This document shows, piece by piece, positions 32,227-41,866 of a DNA stretch of 46,728 nucleotides. This DNA is from Allobosea sp. 12-68-7. Lineage in GTDB: Bacteria > Pseudomonadota > Alphaproteobacteria > Rhizobiales > Beijerinckiaceae. The stretch covers positions 1 through 46,728 of the forward strand of contig NCCO01000003.1 in NCBI GenBank assembly GCA_002279705.1, read 5' to 3'. The notes beneath the pieces are model-generated. The model made no database searches and was not told the DNA's origin. It saw only the letters and a list, made by a program, of their open reading frames with translations. Made by a program: the position numbers and the translations under genes. How positions within the stretch are numbered: position 1 is the stretch's first letter; each line of letters begins with the position of its first letter.

Positions 32227-33639
32227 TCAGGCGGCCCCGACCGGTGCGTCGATGATGGCGAAGGGCCGCGCGGTCTCGAAGGCCGCCGCCGCGCGCAGCA
32301 CCAGCGCATCCCGCCCGAAGGCGCCGACGAGCTGCAGTCCCGCCGGCAGACCCGCGCCGGTCAATCCGCAGGGCAGCGAGATCGCCGGGGCCTGGGTGAT
32401 GTTGAAGGGGTAGGTGAAGGGCGTCCAGCGGGTCCAGTCGTCGCCATAGCCGCCATGGCCGGGGGTGTTCATCCCGACCTCGAAGGCCGGCAGCGGCAGG
32501 GTCGGCGTCAGCAGCAGATCGAAGCGTGCATGAAATTGCGCCATCTTGTGCGCAAGTGCGTTGCGCTGGTTCAGCAGCGCATCGACATAGGCGGCGCCCG
32601 CAATCCGTTCGCCCTGTTCGGCGACCGCGACGAGGCCGGGGTCCATGCGGGCGCGCTCGGCTGGCCCCGCCGAGCGGAGCGCAAGGGCAGCCCCCGCCGA
32701 CCAGATCGTCATCAGGGTCTCGATCGGGTCTTCGAAACCGGGATCGACCTCCTCGACGCTTGCGCCCAGCTCGCGGAAGGCCAGCGCCGCGGCTCGCGTC
32801 AGTGCGGCGATCTCCGGATCGACCGGCACGTCACGGCCGAGTGTCGGCGACCAGGCCAGGCGCAGACCCTTCACGCCCCCCTTGAGCCCGTCGACATAGT
32901 CCGGCGCGCGATCGATCATCGCCGTCATGTCGCGGATGTCGGGGCGGCCGATCGCGTTCATGGCGAGCGCGCAGTCGGTCACGGTGCGGGTCAGCGGGCC
33001 GAGATGGGCGAGGAAGCCCATCGTCGAGACCGGCCAGGCCGGGATTCGGCCATAGGTGGGCTTCAAGCCGACGACCCCGGTGAAGGCGGCGGGGATGCGC
33101 ACCGAGCCGGCCCCGTCCGTGCCGAGATGGATGCAGCCCAGATTGAGCGCCGCGCAGGAGGCCGCACCGGCCGAGGAGCCGCCCGGGCCGGTGGCGATGT
33201 TCCAGGGATTGCGGGTGATGCCGGAGAGCGGGGAATCGCCGACGCCCTTCCAGCCATATTCCGGCATGGTCGTCTTGCCGAGAAAGACGGTGCCGGCCTC
33301 GCGCAGGCGTGCCGTCGCAGGGGCGTCCTCGGCAAAGGCTGCGTCGGAGGCGACGGCCGAGCCGCGCCGCATCGGCCAGCCCGCCACGCCGATATTGTCC
33401 TTGATGGTGACGGGCACCCCGTCCAGCGGCCCCAGCGGCTCGCCCTTGAGCCAGCGCGCCTGGGAAGCTTCCGCCATGGCGAGCGTCGCTGCGGCGTCGC
33501 GCACGACGAAGGCGTTGATCTGCGGCTCGAAGCGCTCGATCCGCTCCAGCGCATCCTTGGCGACCTCGACCGGCGACAGGCTGCGGGCCGCGAAGAGCGG
33601 GACGAGTTCGGCGGCGGAGAGCGAGGCGATCGTCGTCAT
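32227..33639 (-). CDS. Amidase (amidase-signature family)
   Basis: 470 residues with the Ser-cisSer-Lys triad visible: K80 in PVTIKDNIG, S155 in GGSSAGAA and S179 in GTDGAGSVRIPA, the normal 24-residue spacing between the serines. LKPTYGRIP and the C-terminal ISLPCGLTGAGLPAGLQLVG block are typical. It hydrolyses a carboxylic amide to acid plus ammonia; specificity cannot be read. It lies between the L-carbamoylase gene and the importer genes. Confidence 0.92.
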   Translation of the reverse strand: MTTIASLSAAELVPLFAARSLSPVEVAKDALERIERFEPQINAFVVRDAAATLAMAEASQARWLKGEPLGPLDGVPVTIKDNIGVAGWPMRRGSAVASDAAFAEDAPATARLREAGTVFLGKTTMPEYGWKGVGDSPLSGITRNPWNIATGPGGSSAGAASCAALNLGCIHLGTDGAGSVRIPAAFTGVVGLKPTYGRIPAWPVSTMGFLAHLGPLTRTVTDCALAMNAIGRPDIRDMTAMIDRAPDYVDGLKGGVKGLRLAWSPTLGRDVPVDPEIAALTRAAALAFRELGASVEEVDPGFEDPIETLMTIWSAGAALALRSAGPAERARMDPGLVAVAEQGERIAGAAYVDALLNQRNALAHKMAQFHARFDLLLTPTLPLPAFEVGMNTPGHGGYGDDWTRWTPFTYPFNITQAPAISLPCGLTGAGLPAGLQLVGAFGRDALVLRAAAAFETARPFAIIDAPVGAA

Positions 33640-33753
33640 GGGCTTATCCTGTCTGCGTCTTGCCGGATTGGCCTGTGGTCACGGCGCGCCCGGCCAAGCA
33701 AGCCGGGAGCCACCGCGCGCTCCTTATGCATCGCGCGCCCTGACGCTGCGCAC

Positions 33754-34983
33754 TCAGGCGTTGGCGACCCGCCAAGCCGCATTGAGCAGGACATTCGCTC
33801 CCGAAGCGATGTCCTCGGGCGTGCTGAATTCGGCCGGATTGTGCGAGAGTCCCCCGATCGAGGGAATGAAGACCATCGCCGTCGGGCAGATCCGCGACAT
33901 CATTTGCGCGTCGTGCCCCGCGCCGGAGATGATCCGCCGGATCGGCAGGCCGAGTTCCGCCGCACTCTGCTCCACCGTCGCGATCAGCGTCTCGGTGAAG
34001 GGCGTGGCCGGGAAGCGCGCGAGGTCGCGGAAGGCGATCTCGATGCCGTGCCGGGCCGCGATCTCGGCGCAATAGCCCCGCACCGCGGCTTCCGCGCGCG
34101 CCAGCGCGGCGTCGTCGGGATTGCGCAGGTCGAGCGTCATCACCACGGTCTCGGGCACGACGTTGACGTTGGCCGGCTGGACCCGGATGACGCCGCTGTT
34201 GGCGAGCTGGCCGGGAATCGCGTGGGTCAGGTCGTTGGCGTAGACATTGATCCGGGCGGCCGCGAGCCCCGGATCCCTGCGATAGGCCATCGGCGTGGTG
34301 CCGGCATGGCTAGGCCGGCCCTTCAGCGTCAGTTCGAGCCAGCAGATCGCCTGGATGCCGGTCACCGCGCCGAGCCCGCCGCCTTCGCTCTCCAGCACCG
34401 GCCCCTGCTCGATATGGAGTTCGAGATAGGCATGCGCCGGCAGGAAGCCCGGCCGTTCTTGCCCCTCATAGCCGATGCGCCGGAGTTCGGTGCCGAGCAC
34501 CGCGCCTTCGGCATCCTGTTCGGCATGGGCGGCCTCGACGCTCATGCCGCCCGCCCAGACATAGGAGCCGAGCATGTCCGGGTGGAAGCGCGCGCCCTCC
34601 TCGTTGGTGAAGGCGATCACGGCGAGGTCCCGCTTCGGCACGAGGCCGGCATCGCGCAGCGTCGCCAGCACCTCGACGCCGGCGACGACGCCGAGCGCGC
34701 CGTCATAGCGCCCCCCCGTGCCCACCGTGTCGATATGGGAGCCCAGGATGACGGCCGGCCCCGGCTCGCGGCCCTTGAGGATGCCGACGATGTTGCCGAT
34801 GGCGTCGATCTTCACCTCGAGGCCGAGCGCCGCCATCTCGGCGACGAGCCAGTCGCGGCCCTGCCGGTCCTCGTCGCTCAGGGCGAGGCGGCGGCACCCG
34901 CCTTCCGGCGTCGCGCCGATGGCCGCCAGGGCCATCAGGCGTGACAGAAGCCGCGGACCATCGACCCTCAGATTGCTGCTCAT
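33754..34983 (-). CDS. Zn-dependent N-carbamoyl-L-amino-acid hydrolase / allantoate amidohydrolase family (M20)
   Basis: 409 residues from the ATG at 34983, preceded by a G-rich site; the upstream open frame to 35115 runs into the terminator hairpin. Metal ligands are in LGSHIDTV, GGRYDGALG, FTNEEGARF, LHIEQGP and GGLSHNPAE, and the dimer-domain GRPSHAGTTPM is present. This is the AmaB/HyuC group, which hydrolyses N-carbamoyl-L-amino acids or ureido acids. Allantoate amidohydrolase cannot be excluded. It is the first gene of the amidase-importer run. Confidence 0.9.
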   Translation of the reverse strand: MSSNLRVDGPRLLSRLMALAAIGATPEGGCRRLALSDEDRQGRDWLVAEMAALGLEVKIDAIGNIVGILKGREPGPAVILGSHIDTVGTGGRYDGALGVVAGVEVLATLRDAGLVPKRDLAVIAFTNEEGARFHPDMLGSYVWAGGMSVEAAHAEQDAEGAVLGTELRRIGYEGQERPGFLPAHAYLELHIEQGPVLESEGGGLGAVTGIQAICWLELTLKGRPSHAGTTPMAYRRDPGLAAARINVYANDLTHAIPGQLANSGVIRVQPANVNVVPETVVMTLDLRNPDDAALARAEAAVRGYCAEIAARHGIEIAFRDLARFPATPFTETLIATVEQSAAELGLPIRRIISGAGHDAQMMSRICPTAMVFIPSIGGLSHNPAEFSTPEDIASGANVLLNAAWRVANA

Positions 34984-35113
34984 CACATCCCCCCAGCGGC
35001 CCAGCGCGCCATCGGCGCGCCCGCCCGGAAGCGGCCATGCCTCAGGCCTGCATAGTCGCCCACAGGGCGGGCTGTCGATGCCTGACGGCAGCAAGGCCGT
35101 CGCGCGAAAACGC

Positions 35114-35145
35114 AACGGGCGCAGACTTGGAGGTCTGCGCCCGTT
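35114..35145 (-). terminator. Rho-independent terminator of the chemoreceptor gene
   Basis: AACGGGCGCAGAC (35114-35126) and GTCTGCGCCCGTT (35133-35145) form a perfect 13-bp stem with a 6-nt loop. Read on the minus strand, GCGTTTTCGCG follows the stem. It lies 37 bp after the chemoreceptor stop and insulates the L-carbamoylase gene. Confidence 0.8.
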
Positions 35146-35181
35146 GGAAGGCGAGGTGGCGTAGCGCCGGGAGCCGGCCGA

Positions 35182-37188
35182 TCAGAACTCTTCCCAGCCG
35201 GCATCACCGCTGCGGCTGTTGGCGACCTTGCGGGCCGGGGCTGCCGGCATCGGGGCCGGCTCGCGCGGCGCGGGAGCGCGCGCTGCCGGTGCCTTCGTCT
35301 GCGCGAAGGCGGCTTCCGCGAGCTGGCGCAGGCGGGCGGGTTCGGACGCCGGCTTGTAGGCGGGAGCGGTGGCGGTCGCCCGCTCGTGACCGGTGCGGAA
35401 GGCCGCCACGAGGTCGTTGAGCTGGGCGATCTTCTCCGAGAGCGAACCGGCGGAGGCGGCGCTCTGTTCGGCGAGCGCCGCATTCTGCTGGGTCATCTCG
35501 TCGAGATGCGCCACCGCCTGGCTCATCTCGTCGATGCCGCTGGCCTGCTCGCCGGACGCGGCGGAGATTTCCCCGATGGTGGCCGCGACCCGCTCGGAGG
35601 CCGCGAGGATCTGGCTGAGCTGTTCGCCGGCTTGGCGGACGAGCTTGACGCCCTCGCCGACTTCGGTGTTGGAGGAGGAGATCAGGGCCGAGATGTCCTT
35701 GGCCGCCTCGCCGGAACGCTGCGCCAGGGTGCGCACCTCCGAGGCGACGACCGCGAAGCCCTTGCCGGCGTCGCCGGCTCGCGCCGCTTCCACCGCCGCG
35801 TTGAGCGCCAGCAGATTGGTCTGGAAGGCGATGTCGTCGATGACGCGGATGATGTCCGAGATCTTGGTCGAGGCGTCCTCGATGCGGGCCATGGCGTCGA
35901 CCGCCTTCCCGGCGATAGCGCCGCCGGCCTGCGCCGCCTTCATCGCTTCGTCCGAGATCGCCGCGGCGTTCCGCGAGGCCTGGGCCGAGGCCTTGACCGA
36001 GGCTGCGAGCTGCTCGGTCGTCGCCGCCGTCTCCTCCAGCGAGGAGGCCTGCTCCTCGGTGCGCTTGGAGAGGTCGTTGGCCCCCATGTTGATCTCGCGG
36101 GCCGCCAGCCCGACATCGGCCGACGTCGTCTGGATCGTGCGGACGGTCGAGGAGAGACGGTCCACCGTTGCGTTGAAGTCGTCACGCAGCTTGGCGTAGT
36201 CGGCCGGGATGTCCGCCCCGATGCGATGGGTCAGATTGCCCTCGGACAGTTCAGCGAGCCCTGCCGCGAGGGCGTCGACCACCTTCTCCAGTTCGCGGGC
36301 CTGCTGCAGGCGCTGCTGGGCCGCGGCCTGGCGCTCGGCCTCCGTGGATCGGCGGCTCTCGTCCATCTGGCTGGCCTGGGAGACCGCTTCGGCCTCGAGG
36401 CGCTCCTTCTCGATGGCAGCGGCGCGCAAGACATCGACAGCCCCGGCCATCTCGGCGAACTCGCCGGTGCGGAACGTCGGCACGGCGGTCACGAGATCGC
36501 CGGCAGCGAGACGCTCCATCGCGGCCTTGAGGCTGCCGAGCGGCTTCATCATCCCACGGACGAGCAGGAACAGCGCGACACCGCCGGCGATCGCGATCAG
36601 CAGACCGGCGATCACGTTGGAGGTGATCATCTCGCTGACGACGGTCATGAAGTCGGCCTGCTTGATGCCGACGAAGAGGATGCCGATGACGCGGTTGTCG
36701 GATTTCTGGATGATCGGCTCGTAGATCGTGAAATAGGGCAGCCCGAGGATGTCGGCCACACCGGAATAGGTCTGGCGCTGCTTCAGAACCGTGTCATAGG
36801 CCACGCCTTGCGCCAGTTTGGTGCCGACCGCGCGCTGGCCATCGGGCCTCTGCACGTTGGTGGCGATGCGGACGTCGCCCATGAAGATCGTCGCCACGCT
36901 GCCGGCGAGCGCCTTGACCTTGTCGACGGCGGCGAAATTGCCGTTCATCAGTTCATTGCCGAAATAAAGCTTGTCGCCGTCGAGCCGCGGCTCGCCCTTG
37001 GCCGTGACGATGTCGCGCAGCAGGTTGACATTGACCACCAGGCTCGCCTGGGCCCGTTCGCGCATGGCCTTCTCGGCCGCCTGCAGCGAGACCATGACCG
37101 AGGCGGCCACGGCGACCCCGACGAAGAAGACCCCGACGAGGGCGAGGCGGGTGGCGATCGGCAGACGGAGCGAAAGAAGTTTTTTCAT
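35182..37188 (-). CDS. Methyl-accepting chemotaxis protein (Cache sensor) with C-terminal GWEEF
   Basis: 668 residues from the ATG at 37188 ([10 protein letters not shown]). TM1 is about 15-35, a periplasmic single-Cache domain about 36-190 ([41 protein letters not shown]), TM2 about 192-212, then HAMP and a signalling domain with the hairpin tip [23 protein letters not shown] intact. A Pro/Ala-rich linker ends in GDAGWEEF, a tethering pentapeptide of the type that binds CheR or CheB. The ligand is probably a small carboxylate, as for similar Cache domains. The gene is monocistronic with its own terminator. Confidence 0.93.
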   Translation of the reverse strand: MKKLLSLRLPIATRLALVGVFFVGVAVAASVMVSLQAAEKAMRERAQASLVVNVNLLRDIVTAKGEPRLDGDKLYFGNELMNGNFAAVDKVKALAGSVATIFMGDVRIATNVQRPDGQRAVGTKLAQGVAYDTVLKQRQTYSGVADILGLPYFTIYEPIIQKSDNRVIGILFVGIKQADFMTVVSEMITSNVIAGLLIAIAGGVALFLLVRGMMKPLGSLKAAMERLAAGDLVTAVPTFRTGEFAEMAGAVDVLRAAAIEKERLEAEAVSQASQMDESRRSTEAERQAAAQQRLQQARELEKVVDALAAGLAELSEGNLTHRIGADIPADYAKLRDDFNATVDRLSSTVRTIQTTSADVGLAAREINMGANDLSKRTEEQASSLEETAATTEQLAASVKASAQASRNAAAISDEAMKAAQAGGAIAGKAVDAMARIEDASTKISDIIRVIDDIAFQTNLLALNAAVEAARAGDAGKGFAVVASEVRTLAQRSGEAAKDISALISSSNTEVGEGVKLVRQAGEQLSQILAASERVAATIGEISAASGEQASGIDEMSQAVAHLDEMTQQNAALAEQSAASAGSLSEKIAQLNDLVAAFRTGHERATATAPAYKPASEPARLRQLAEAAFAQTKAPAARAPAPREPAPMPAAPARKVANSRSGDAGWEEF

Positions 37189-37711
37189 CGAGGAACCCGG
37201 GTTTGAAGCGGCGTCGGCACACGGCCCATCCTGCGCGAAACAGAACGTCACCGGGATCAGACGGCGCCGGTTTGACCGACATGCGCGGCAGGAGGCACAC
37301 CAATCAACGTCAAGAGAAGCGGTAGGCCAGGCGTCGTGCTCGGTCGGCGATGACACATGGCGCTGGAGGTGCCGCTGCGTCTCTCGCCGACGTTGGAATT
37401 AGACTTAACCAATCCGATGAAGAATTGCTTAAAGTCGCGTCCTTTGGACAAAAAGGGCGCTTCTCAGGTTCCATTTGAAACCCTTTCACGAGGAAGCGCA
37501 GGTTGGGCATTTCGCGTATGCCGCACCCGGGCCAAAGCCCTGTTGCCGACAGACCACAGTGACGGCCCGCCACATTTTCGCCATATCGCGTTCACCCCAC
37601 AGCCATGCGATGTGACTTGAAGGTCATGGTCGGCGTCCATCGTGGAACGCCGGTGCCGTTCCGCCGTTGTTCAGCCGCGTCCGCAAGATCAATCAAGCAG
37701 AGCCCAACTTC
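37189..37711. other. 523-bp divergent intergenic region
   Basis: No convincing gene was found. The stretch from about 37395 to 37480 is clearly less GC-rich than its surroundings. It contains TTAACCAATCCGATG (37405-37419), a 15-mer that also occurs upstream of the CheZ-like gene at 4552-4566. It should hold the promoters of the chemoreceptor and of the L,D-transpeptidase, but I could not place them. Confidence 0.5.
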
Positions 37712-38482
37712 ATGTCCGTCGAGACCGCCGTCGCCTCCCTGCCCGCCTCCCTCGCCCGCCCGACGCGGCGAGCGACCCTGTTGATGATGCCGTTCGCGCT
37801 CGCAGGCTGCGTAACAGGCCCTCAGCAGCCCTACGAGGTGGCTTCGTCCAGGGGCTACGGGGTCAGCGCCGAATATCTGGCGATGTATGGCGAGCGTCCC
37901 GACGAGGACTTCCCGCTGCCGGCGACCGACATCTCGGAGGTGGATCCGCGCTTTCTGCGTCGCGAGGTGTCCTATCCCACCCGCGAGCAGCCGGGCACGA
38001 TCATCGTCGATACCGACAACAAGTATCTCTATCTCGTTCGCGAGAACGGCCGTGCGATCCGCTACGGCATCGGCGTCGGCAAGCAGGGCATGTCCTGGCG
38101 CGGCCGCGCCACGGTCGCCCGCAAGGCGGCCTGGCCGCGCTGGACGCCGACGGCCGCGATGATCGCCCGCGACCCCGAGAAGAACGGGCCCTGGGCCGGC
38201 GGCATGCAGGCCGGCCTCGAGAACCCGCTGGGCGCGCGTGCGCTCTATCTCTACCAGGGCAACAAGGACACGATGTATCGCATCCATGGCACGACCGAGC
38301 CCTGGTCGATCGGCCAGTCCGTGTCGAGCGGCTGCATCCGGCTGTTCAACCAGGACATCATCGACCTGCACAGCCGCGTCCCGACCGGCACGACGGTGGT
38401 CGTCCTCAACCGTGGGCAGTTGCTGGCCCCGCAGCAGGGCGAGAGCTTCGACGAGTTTACCTCGGAACCGAGCAGCATCTGA
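37712..38482 (+). CDS. L,D-transpeptidase (YkuD), predicted lipoprotein
   Basis: 256 residues from the ATG at 37712; an ATG at 37667 in frame would add 15 residues. The leader contains RR and a lipobox FALAGC (Cys at residue 31). The YkuD domain spans about residues 90-235, starting GTIIVDTDNKYLYLV, with the catalytic His/Cys region YRIHGTTEPWSIGQSVSSGCIRL. It makes 3-3 peptidoglycan cross-links or attaches proteins to peptidoglycan in the periplasm. A paralogue lies at 39459-40256. Confidence 0.93.
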   Translation: MSVETAVASLPASLARPTRRATLLMMPFALAGCVTGPQQPYEVASSRGYGVSAEYLAMYGERPDEDFPLPATDISEVDPRFLRREVSYPTREQPGTIIVDTDNKYLYLVRENGRAIRYGIGVGKQGMSWRGRATVARKAAWPRWTPTAAMIARDPEKNGPWAGGMQAGLENPLGARALYLYQGNKDTMYRIHGTTEPWSIGQSVSSGCIRLFNQDIIDLHSRVPTGTTVVVLNRGQLLAPQQGESFDEFTSEPSSI

Positions 38483-38602
38483 AAGCGACGTGAACGGGGC
38501 GCGGTCGTGGGCCGCCGGGCGACGCCTTGATACCGTCACAGGCAGGCCCCACCTCTGGTCAGGCGACGCAATCCGCGCCGCCCGACATGAGAGGAGATGA
38601 CG

Positions 38603-39376
38603 ATGACGCCGCAAGAACGCGACGTGATCGCCGGGATTTTCGACCGCCTGAGACAGGCGGCCAACCAGCCCCGCGACCCCGAGGCTGAAAACTACATCGC
38701 CCAGCGGCTGCGCGAGCAGCCCTACGCTCCCTATGCGATGGCCCAGGCGGTCTATGTCCAGGAGACCGCCCTGACCAATCTGCAGGCGCAGGTCGAGCAG
38801 CTGCAGGCCCAGCTGCGGGACCTCGAGAGCCGCCAGCATGCCGAACCCCCGGCGCAGAGCGGGGGCTTCCTGTCGGGTATCTTCGGCGGCGGTGCCGCGG
38901 CGCCGCGGCCGCGCTCCGTGCCGTCCTTCCCGCAGCGGGCGGCGCCCGAGGGCGCCGGCTCGGCGTGGTCGGACCAGCGCCCGGGCATGATGGCGGCGGC
39001 GCCCGGTGCTCAGCCGGGACCGGGCCAGCAGCAACCCGGCCCCTGGAACAATGCGGCGGCACAGGCTCCAGGCCGTGGCGGCGGCTTCATGGCGACGGCC
39101 CTCACCACGGCGGCCGGCGTCGCGGGCGGCATGGTGCTCGGCAGCGTGCTGAGCAACGCCTTCGGCGGCGGAGCGGCGAAGGCTGCGGAGGCCAAGCCGG
39201 CCGAGGCCGCCGGCGAAGCGTCGGGCAGCGGCACCGAAGCGCAACCGGCCGCCTATGACGACGGGTCGTCGAACGAGGCGAGCTATCCGCAGGCCACCCA
39301 TGGCGACACGCAGGATGCCGGCTACGACGACGGCTCCAGCATGTTCGACGGCGGCGACGACGAGAGCTGGGCCTGA
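38603..39376 (+). CDS. DUF2076 domain protein
   Basis: 257 residues from the ATG at 38603, which has AGGAG at 6 bp; the ATG two codons earlier abuts the site directly. The N-terminal DUF2076 block is MTPQERDVIAGIFDRLRQAA...YIAQRLREQPYAPYAMAQAVYVQE, followed by a coiled coil (LQAQVEQLQAQLRDLE), a Gly/Pro/Ala-rich low-complexity region, a short hydrophobic glycine-rich segment (TAAGVAGGMVLGSVLSNAFGGG) and an acidic repeat tail (AYDDGSSNEASY, GYDDGSSMFDGGDD). The role is unknown. It lies between two L,D-transpeptidase genes. Confidence 0.88.
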   Translation: MTPQERDVIAGIFDRLRQAANQPRDPEAENYIAQRLREQPYAPYAMAQAVYVQETALTNLQAQVEQLQAQLRDLESRQHAEPPAQSGGFLSGIFGGGAAAPRPRSVPSFPQRAAPEGAGSAWSDQRPGMMAAAPGAQPGPGQQQPGPWNNAAAQAPGRGGGFMATALTTAAGVAGGMVLGSVLSNAFGGGAAKAAEAKPAEAAGEASGSGTEAQPAAYDDGSSNEASYPQATHGDTQDAGYDDGSSMFDGGDDESWA

Positions 39377-39412
39377 CGCGGCTCTGCTGTCTCAACCCGA
39401 CACGACAGGACA

Positions 39413-39440
39413 CCCACCCGGCCCGCGCCGGGTGGGTTTT
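39413..39440 (+). terminator. Rho-independent terminator after DUF2076 gene
   Basis: CCCACCCGGC (39413-39422) and GCCGGGTGGG (39427-39436) form a perfect 10-bp stem with a 4-nt loop, followed by TTTT. It stands 37 bp after the DUF2076 stop. Confidence 0.9.
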
Positions 39441-39458
39441 CCTTTGCTGGACTGCGGC

Positions 39459-40256
39459 TCAGATCACCAGGACCTTGGCGCCGACGCGGACGCGCTCGTA
39501 GAGGTCCTGGACGTCATCATTCGTCATGCGGATGCATCCCGAGGAGACCGCCTGGCCGATCGTGTGCGGCTCGTTCGTGCCGTGGATGCGATAGAGCGAA
39601 GATCCGAGATAGAGGGCGCGCGCGCCCATCGGGTTCTCGGGCCCGCCCGGCATGAAGCGCGGCAGATCGGGCCGGCGCTTCAGCATTTCCGGCGGCGGCG
39701 TCCAGTTCGGCCACTCGGCCTTGCGGCTGACGGTCTTCATGCCGGCCCAGGTGAAGCCCGGCCGGCCGACGCCGATCCCGTAGCGCAGCGCGCGCCCGTT
39801 CGGCTGGACCAGGAACAGAAAGCGCTGGGGCGTGTCGATGATGATCGTACCGGGCCTGTGCGGCCCGTCATAGGCGACCTCCTGCTTGCGGAAGCGGGGG
39901 TCGATGACGCGCTCGATTGGGCGTTCCATCTCCAGCGGCTGGCCGAGCGCCGCGACACGGCGGCCGTTGGCGGCCGAGGGGCTGGCAGACTGGCCGAAGG
40001 GATCGGCCTCGTAGCCGGCGGCCGGACGCGCGCTGTGGCCATAGGCCGACGCGCCGGGCCGGTTGTAGACCACGCCGCCCCGTGGGCTCGGGTCCCGCCC
40101 GGTCATCAGCAATTCGATGAAACCACCACCATACTGGCCTCGCGGCGACGAGGCGGTCGTCATCGGATCGGGATAATAGCCCTGGGCCCAGGAAGGGGCC
40201 GGGCCAGCCAGGGCGCCTGCGAGCACGAGCAACGAGACGGACAAAACGGGACGCAT
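39459..40256 (-). CDS. L,D-transpeptidase (YkuD), secreted
   Basis: 265 residues from the ATG at 40256, which has a GAGGTG site; the open frame to 40307 adds no signal. Sec signal peptide MRPVLSVSLLVLAGALAG...SWAQ with cleavage near residue 24. A Gly/Pro-rich linker precedes the YkuD domain, with DPRFRKQEVAY, GTIIIDTPQRFLFLV and YRIHGTNEPHTIGQAVSSGCIRM carrying the catalytic His and Cys. It is clearly paralogous to the gene at 37712 (shared ENPMGARALYL and IGQAVSSGCIR-type blocks). Confidence 0.93.
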   Translation of the reverse strand: MRPVLSVSLLVLAGALAGPAPSWAQGYYPDPMTTASSPRGQYGGGFIELLMTGRDPSPRGGVVYNRPGASAYGHSARPAAGYEADPFGQSASPSAANGRRVAALGQPLEMERPIERVIDPRFRKQEVAYDGPHRPGTIIIDTPQRFLFLVQPNGRALRYGIGVGRPGFTWAGMKTVSRKAEWPNWTPPPEMLKRRPDLPRFMPGGPENPMGARALYLGSSLYRIHGTNEPHTIGQAVSSGCIRMTNDDVQDLYERVRVGAKVLVI

Positions 40257-40438
40257 GACACAAACACCTCGGCATCGACTCTGCGAAGCCTGAGGCGCCC
40301 GTTTCAAACGAATGGTGAATCCTTATGGTTTCCCAAGTCTTTGCTGCCCCGATCGATCACATTCGAGGGATTAACCTTATCATCGCCCCAAGAGACATGG
40401 TGAAGGAACGGTTTCCGTCGGCCGGGTCGATCTCGCGG

Positions 40439-41866
40439 TCAGGCGCCGCGGGCGCGGCGGGACGCCCACCACAGCCGCAGCAGCGTCCGTGAGCGCGCCA
40501 CATCGCAGGCCAGGATCACGGCGCCATAGACCAGCGCGCCGATGGCGACCTGCAGGGCCAGTTCGGCTGCAGCGGGCAGCCGCCCCTGCAGCGGCCAGAT
40601 CGCCAGCGCCATCAGGGCGACCGCCAGGAGGATCGCGCCACAGTCCCTCAGCGGCGGCCTCGCCGGCAGGATCCGCAACGCCGCCACCGCCGTGATAGCG
40701 AGTACGACGAGGAACGCCGCCATCTGCGCCAGCGCATAGGCGGACGGCTGCCCCGCCCCGAAGGCGGCGAGCACGGCGACGTTGACGAGGAGGGCCACCA
40801 GCGCCGCCAGCGTCATCAGCAGGGTACGCTTCTCGAGCAGGAAGACCGGGTAGAGCCCCGCCTGGAAGATGGTGAGCGCGACGAAGCCGGGCAGCAGCGG
40901 CGCCATATAGGCGGAGAAGCGGCCCTGGAAGCTCGGCGGCACCAGCAGCCGGTCGAAAGCGGGCAGCGCCAGCGCAAAGCCGACGGCCGCCGGCAGCGCC
41001 ACGGCCAGCACGATCACCAGGTTGGCAGCGATCCGACGCTGCGCGGCGCGCCGGCCGCGGGTTTCGTCGAGCCGGATGACCTCGCGCAGGAGCACGATCT
41101 CGAGCGTCGCGCCCAGCGTTCCGAAGAGACGCAGGCCCATATCCGAGGCCAGCGAGAAATAGCCGGCCTCGGCGAAGCCATGCGCGCCCGCCAGCAGCGA
41201 GCGGTTCATCAGCGGGATCAGCGAATAGATCGCGTTGCCCGCGACGATCGGCAGCGCATAGCGCGCGAAGGTCCAGGCGAGATCCGCCCGGCCCGCCTTC
41301 AGCGACAGCGGCGCATCGGCCAGCCTGCGCCGGACGGACACCAGCGCCACGGCCGCGCTGATCAGGCCGCCCAGCAGGACCACGGTCGGGTCCCGGGTCA
41401 GCCAGGCGCCGCCCACCATCAGGACGAGGGCGAGCAGGTTCTTGACGATCACCAGCCGGGCATAGGCGGCATCGAGGAACCGCGCCCGGGCGATGGCGCC
41501 ATGATAATCGAACAGGCCGGCCCCAATGCCGGCGAGCACGGCGGCCGAGAGCATCATCGCCGGCAGGCGCAGATCGAACCCGGCGACCACGGCGACGACG
41601 AGCAGCGCGCAGAGCGTGATGCTGATTCCGGCGACGAGCAGGTCCAGCGTCGCGCGGATTTCCGGCTCGGTCTCGCGGCTGCGCAGAGAATAGAAGCGCA
41701 CGGCCGAGAGCCTGATCCAGTCCATCATCGCGGTGTTGACCAGGACGATGATGGCGGCGCCGATCGCATAGCGGCCGAATTCCGCCGGCCCGAGGAAAAA
41801 GGCGATCAGCAGCCCGAGAACGAAGTTCAACGCGGCATTGACGACGAAAGGCAGAAGGACCGTCAT
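40439..41866 (-). CDS. Polysaccharide/lipid-linked oligosaccharide flippase (Wzx/MATE-like)
   Basis: 475 residues, about twelve hydrophobic segments, opening LLPFVVNAALNFVLGLLIAFFLGPAEFGRYAIG, typical of the polysaccharide-biosynthesis flippase family. A charged loop lies around LREVIRLDETRGRRAAQRR, and the C-terminus is basic (LLRLWWASRRARG). It should move lipid-linked sugars across the inner membrane. No glycosyltransferase genes are adjacent, so the substrate is unknown. It is divergent from the BLUF gene. Confidence 0.87.
   Translation of the reverse strand: MTVLLPFVVNAALNFVLGLLIAFFLGPAEFGRYAIGAAIIVLVNTAMMDWIRLSAVRFYSLRSRETEPEIRATLDLLVAGISITLCALLVVAVVAGFDLRLPAMMLSAAVLAGIGAGLFDYHGAIARARFLDAAYARLVIVKNLLALVLMVGGAWLTRDPTVVLLGGLISAAVALVSVRRRLADAPLSLKAGRADLAWTFARYALPIVAGNAIYSLIPLMNRSLLAGAHGFAEAGYFSLASDMGLRLFGTLGATLEIVLLREVIRLDETRGRRAAQRRIAANLVIVLAVALPAAVGFALALPAFDRLLVPPSFQGRFSAYMAPLLPGFVALTIFQAGLYPVFLLEKRTLLMTLAALVALLVNVAVLAAFGAGQPSAYALAQMAAFLVVLAITAVAALRILPARPPLRDCGAILLAVALMALAIWPLQGRLPAAAELALQVAIGALVYGAVILACDVARSRTLLRLWWASRRARGA

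Noticed and set aside
31915-34944. A 1009-codon plus-strand frame
   Set aside because: It is antisense to the binding-protein, amidase and carbamoylase genes, which are strongly conserved on the minus strand. Its composition (Asp/Gly/Arg/His-rich) is that of a shadow frame.
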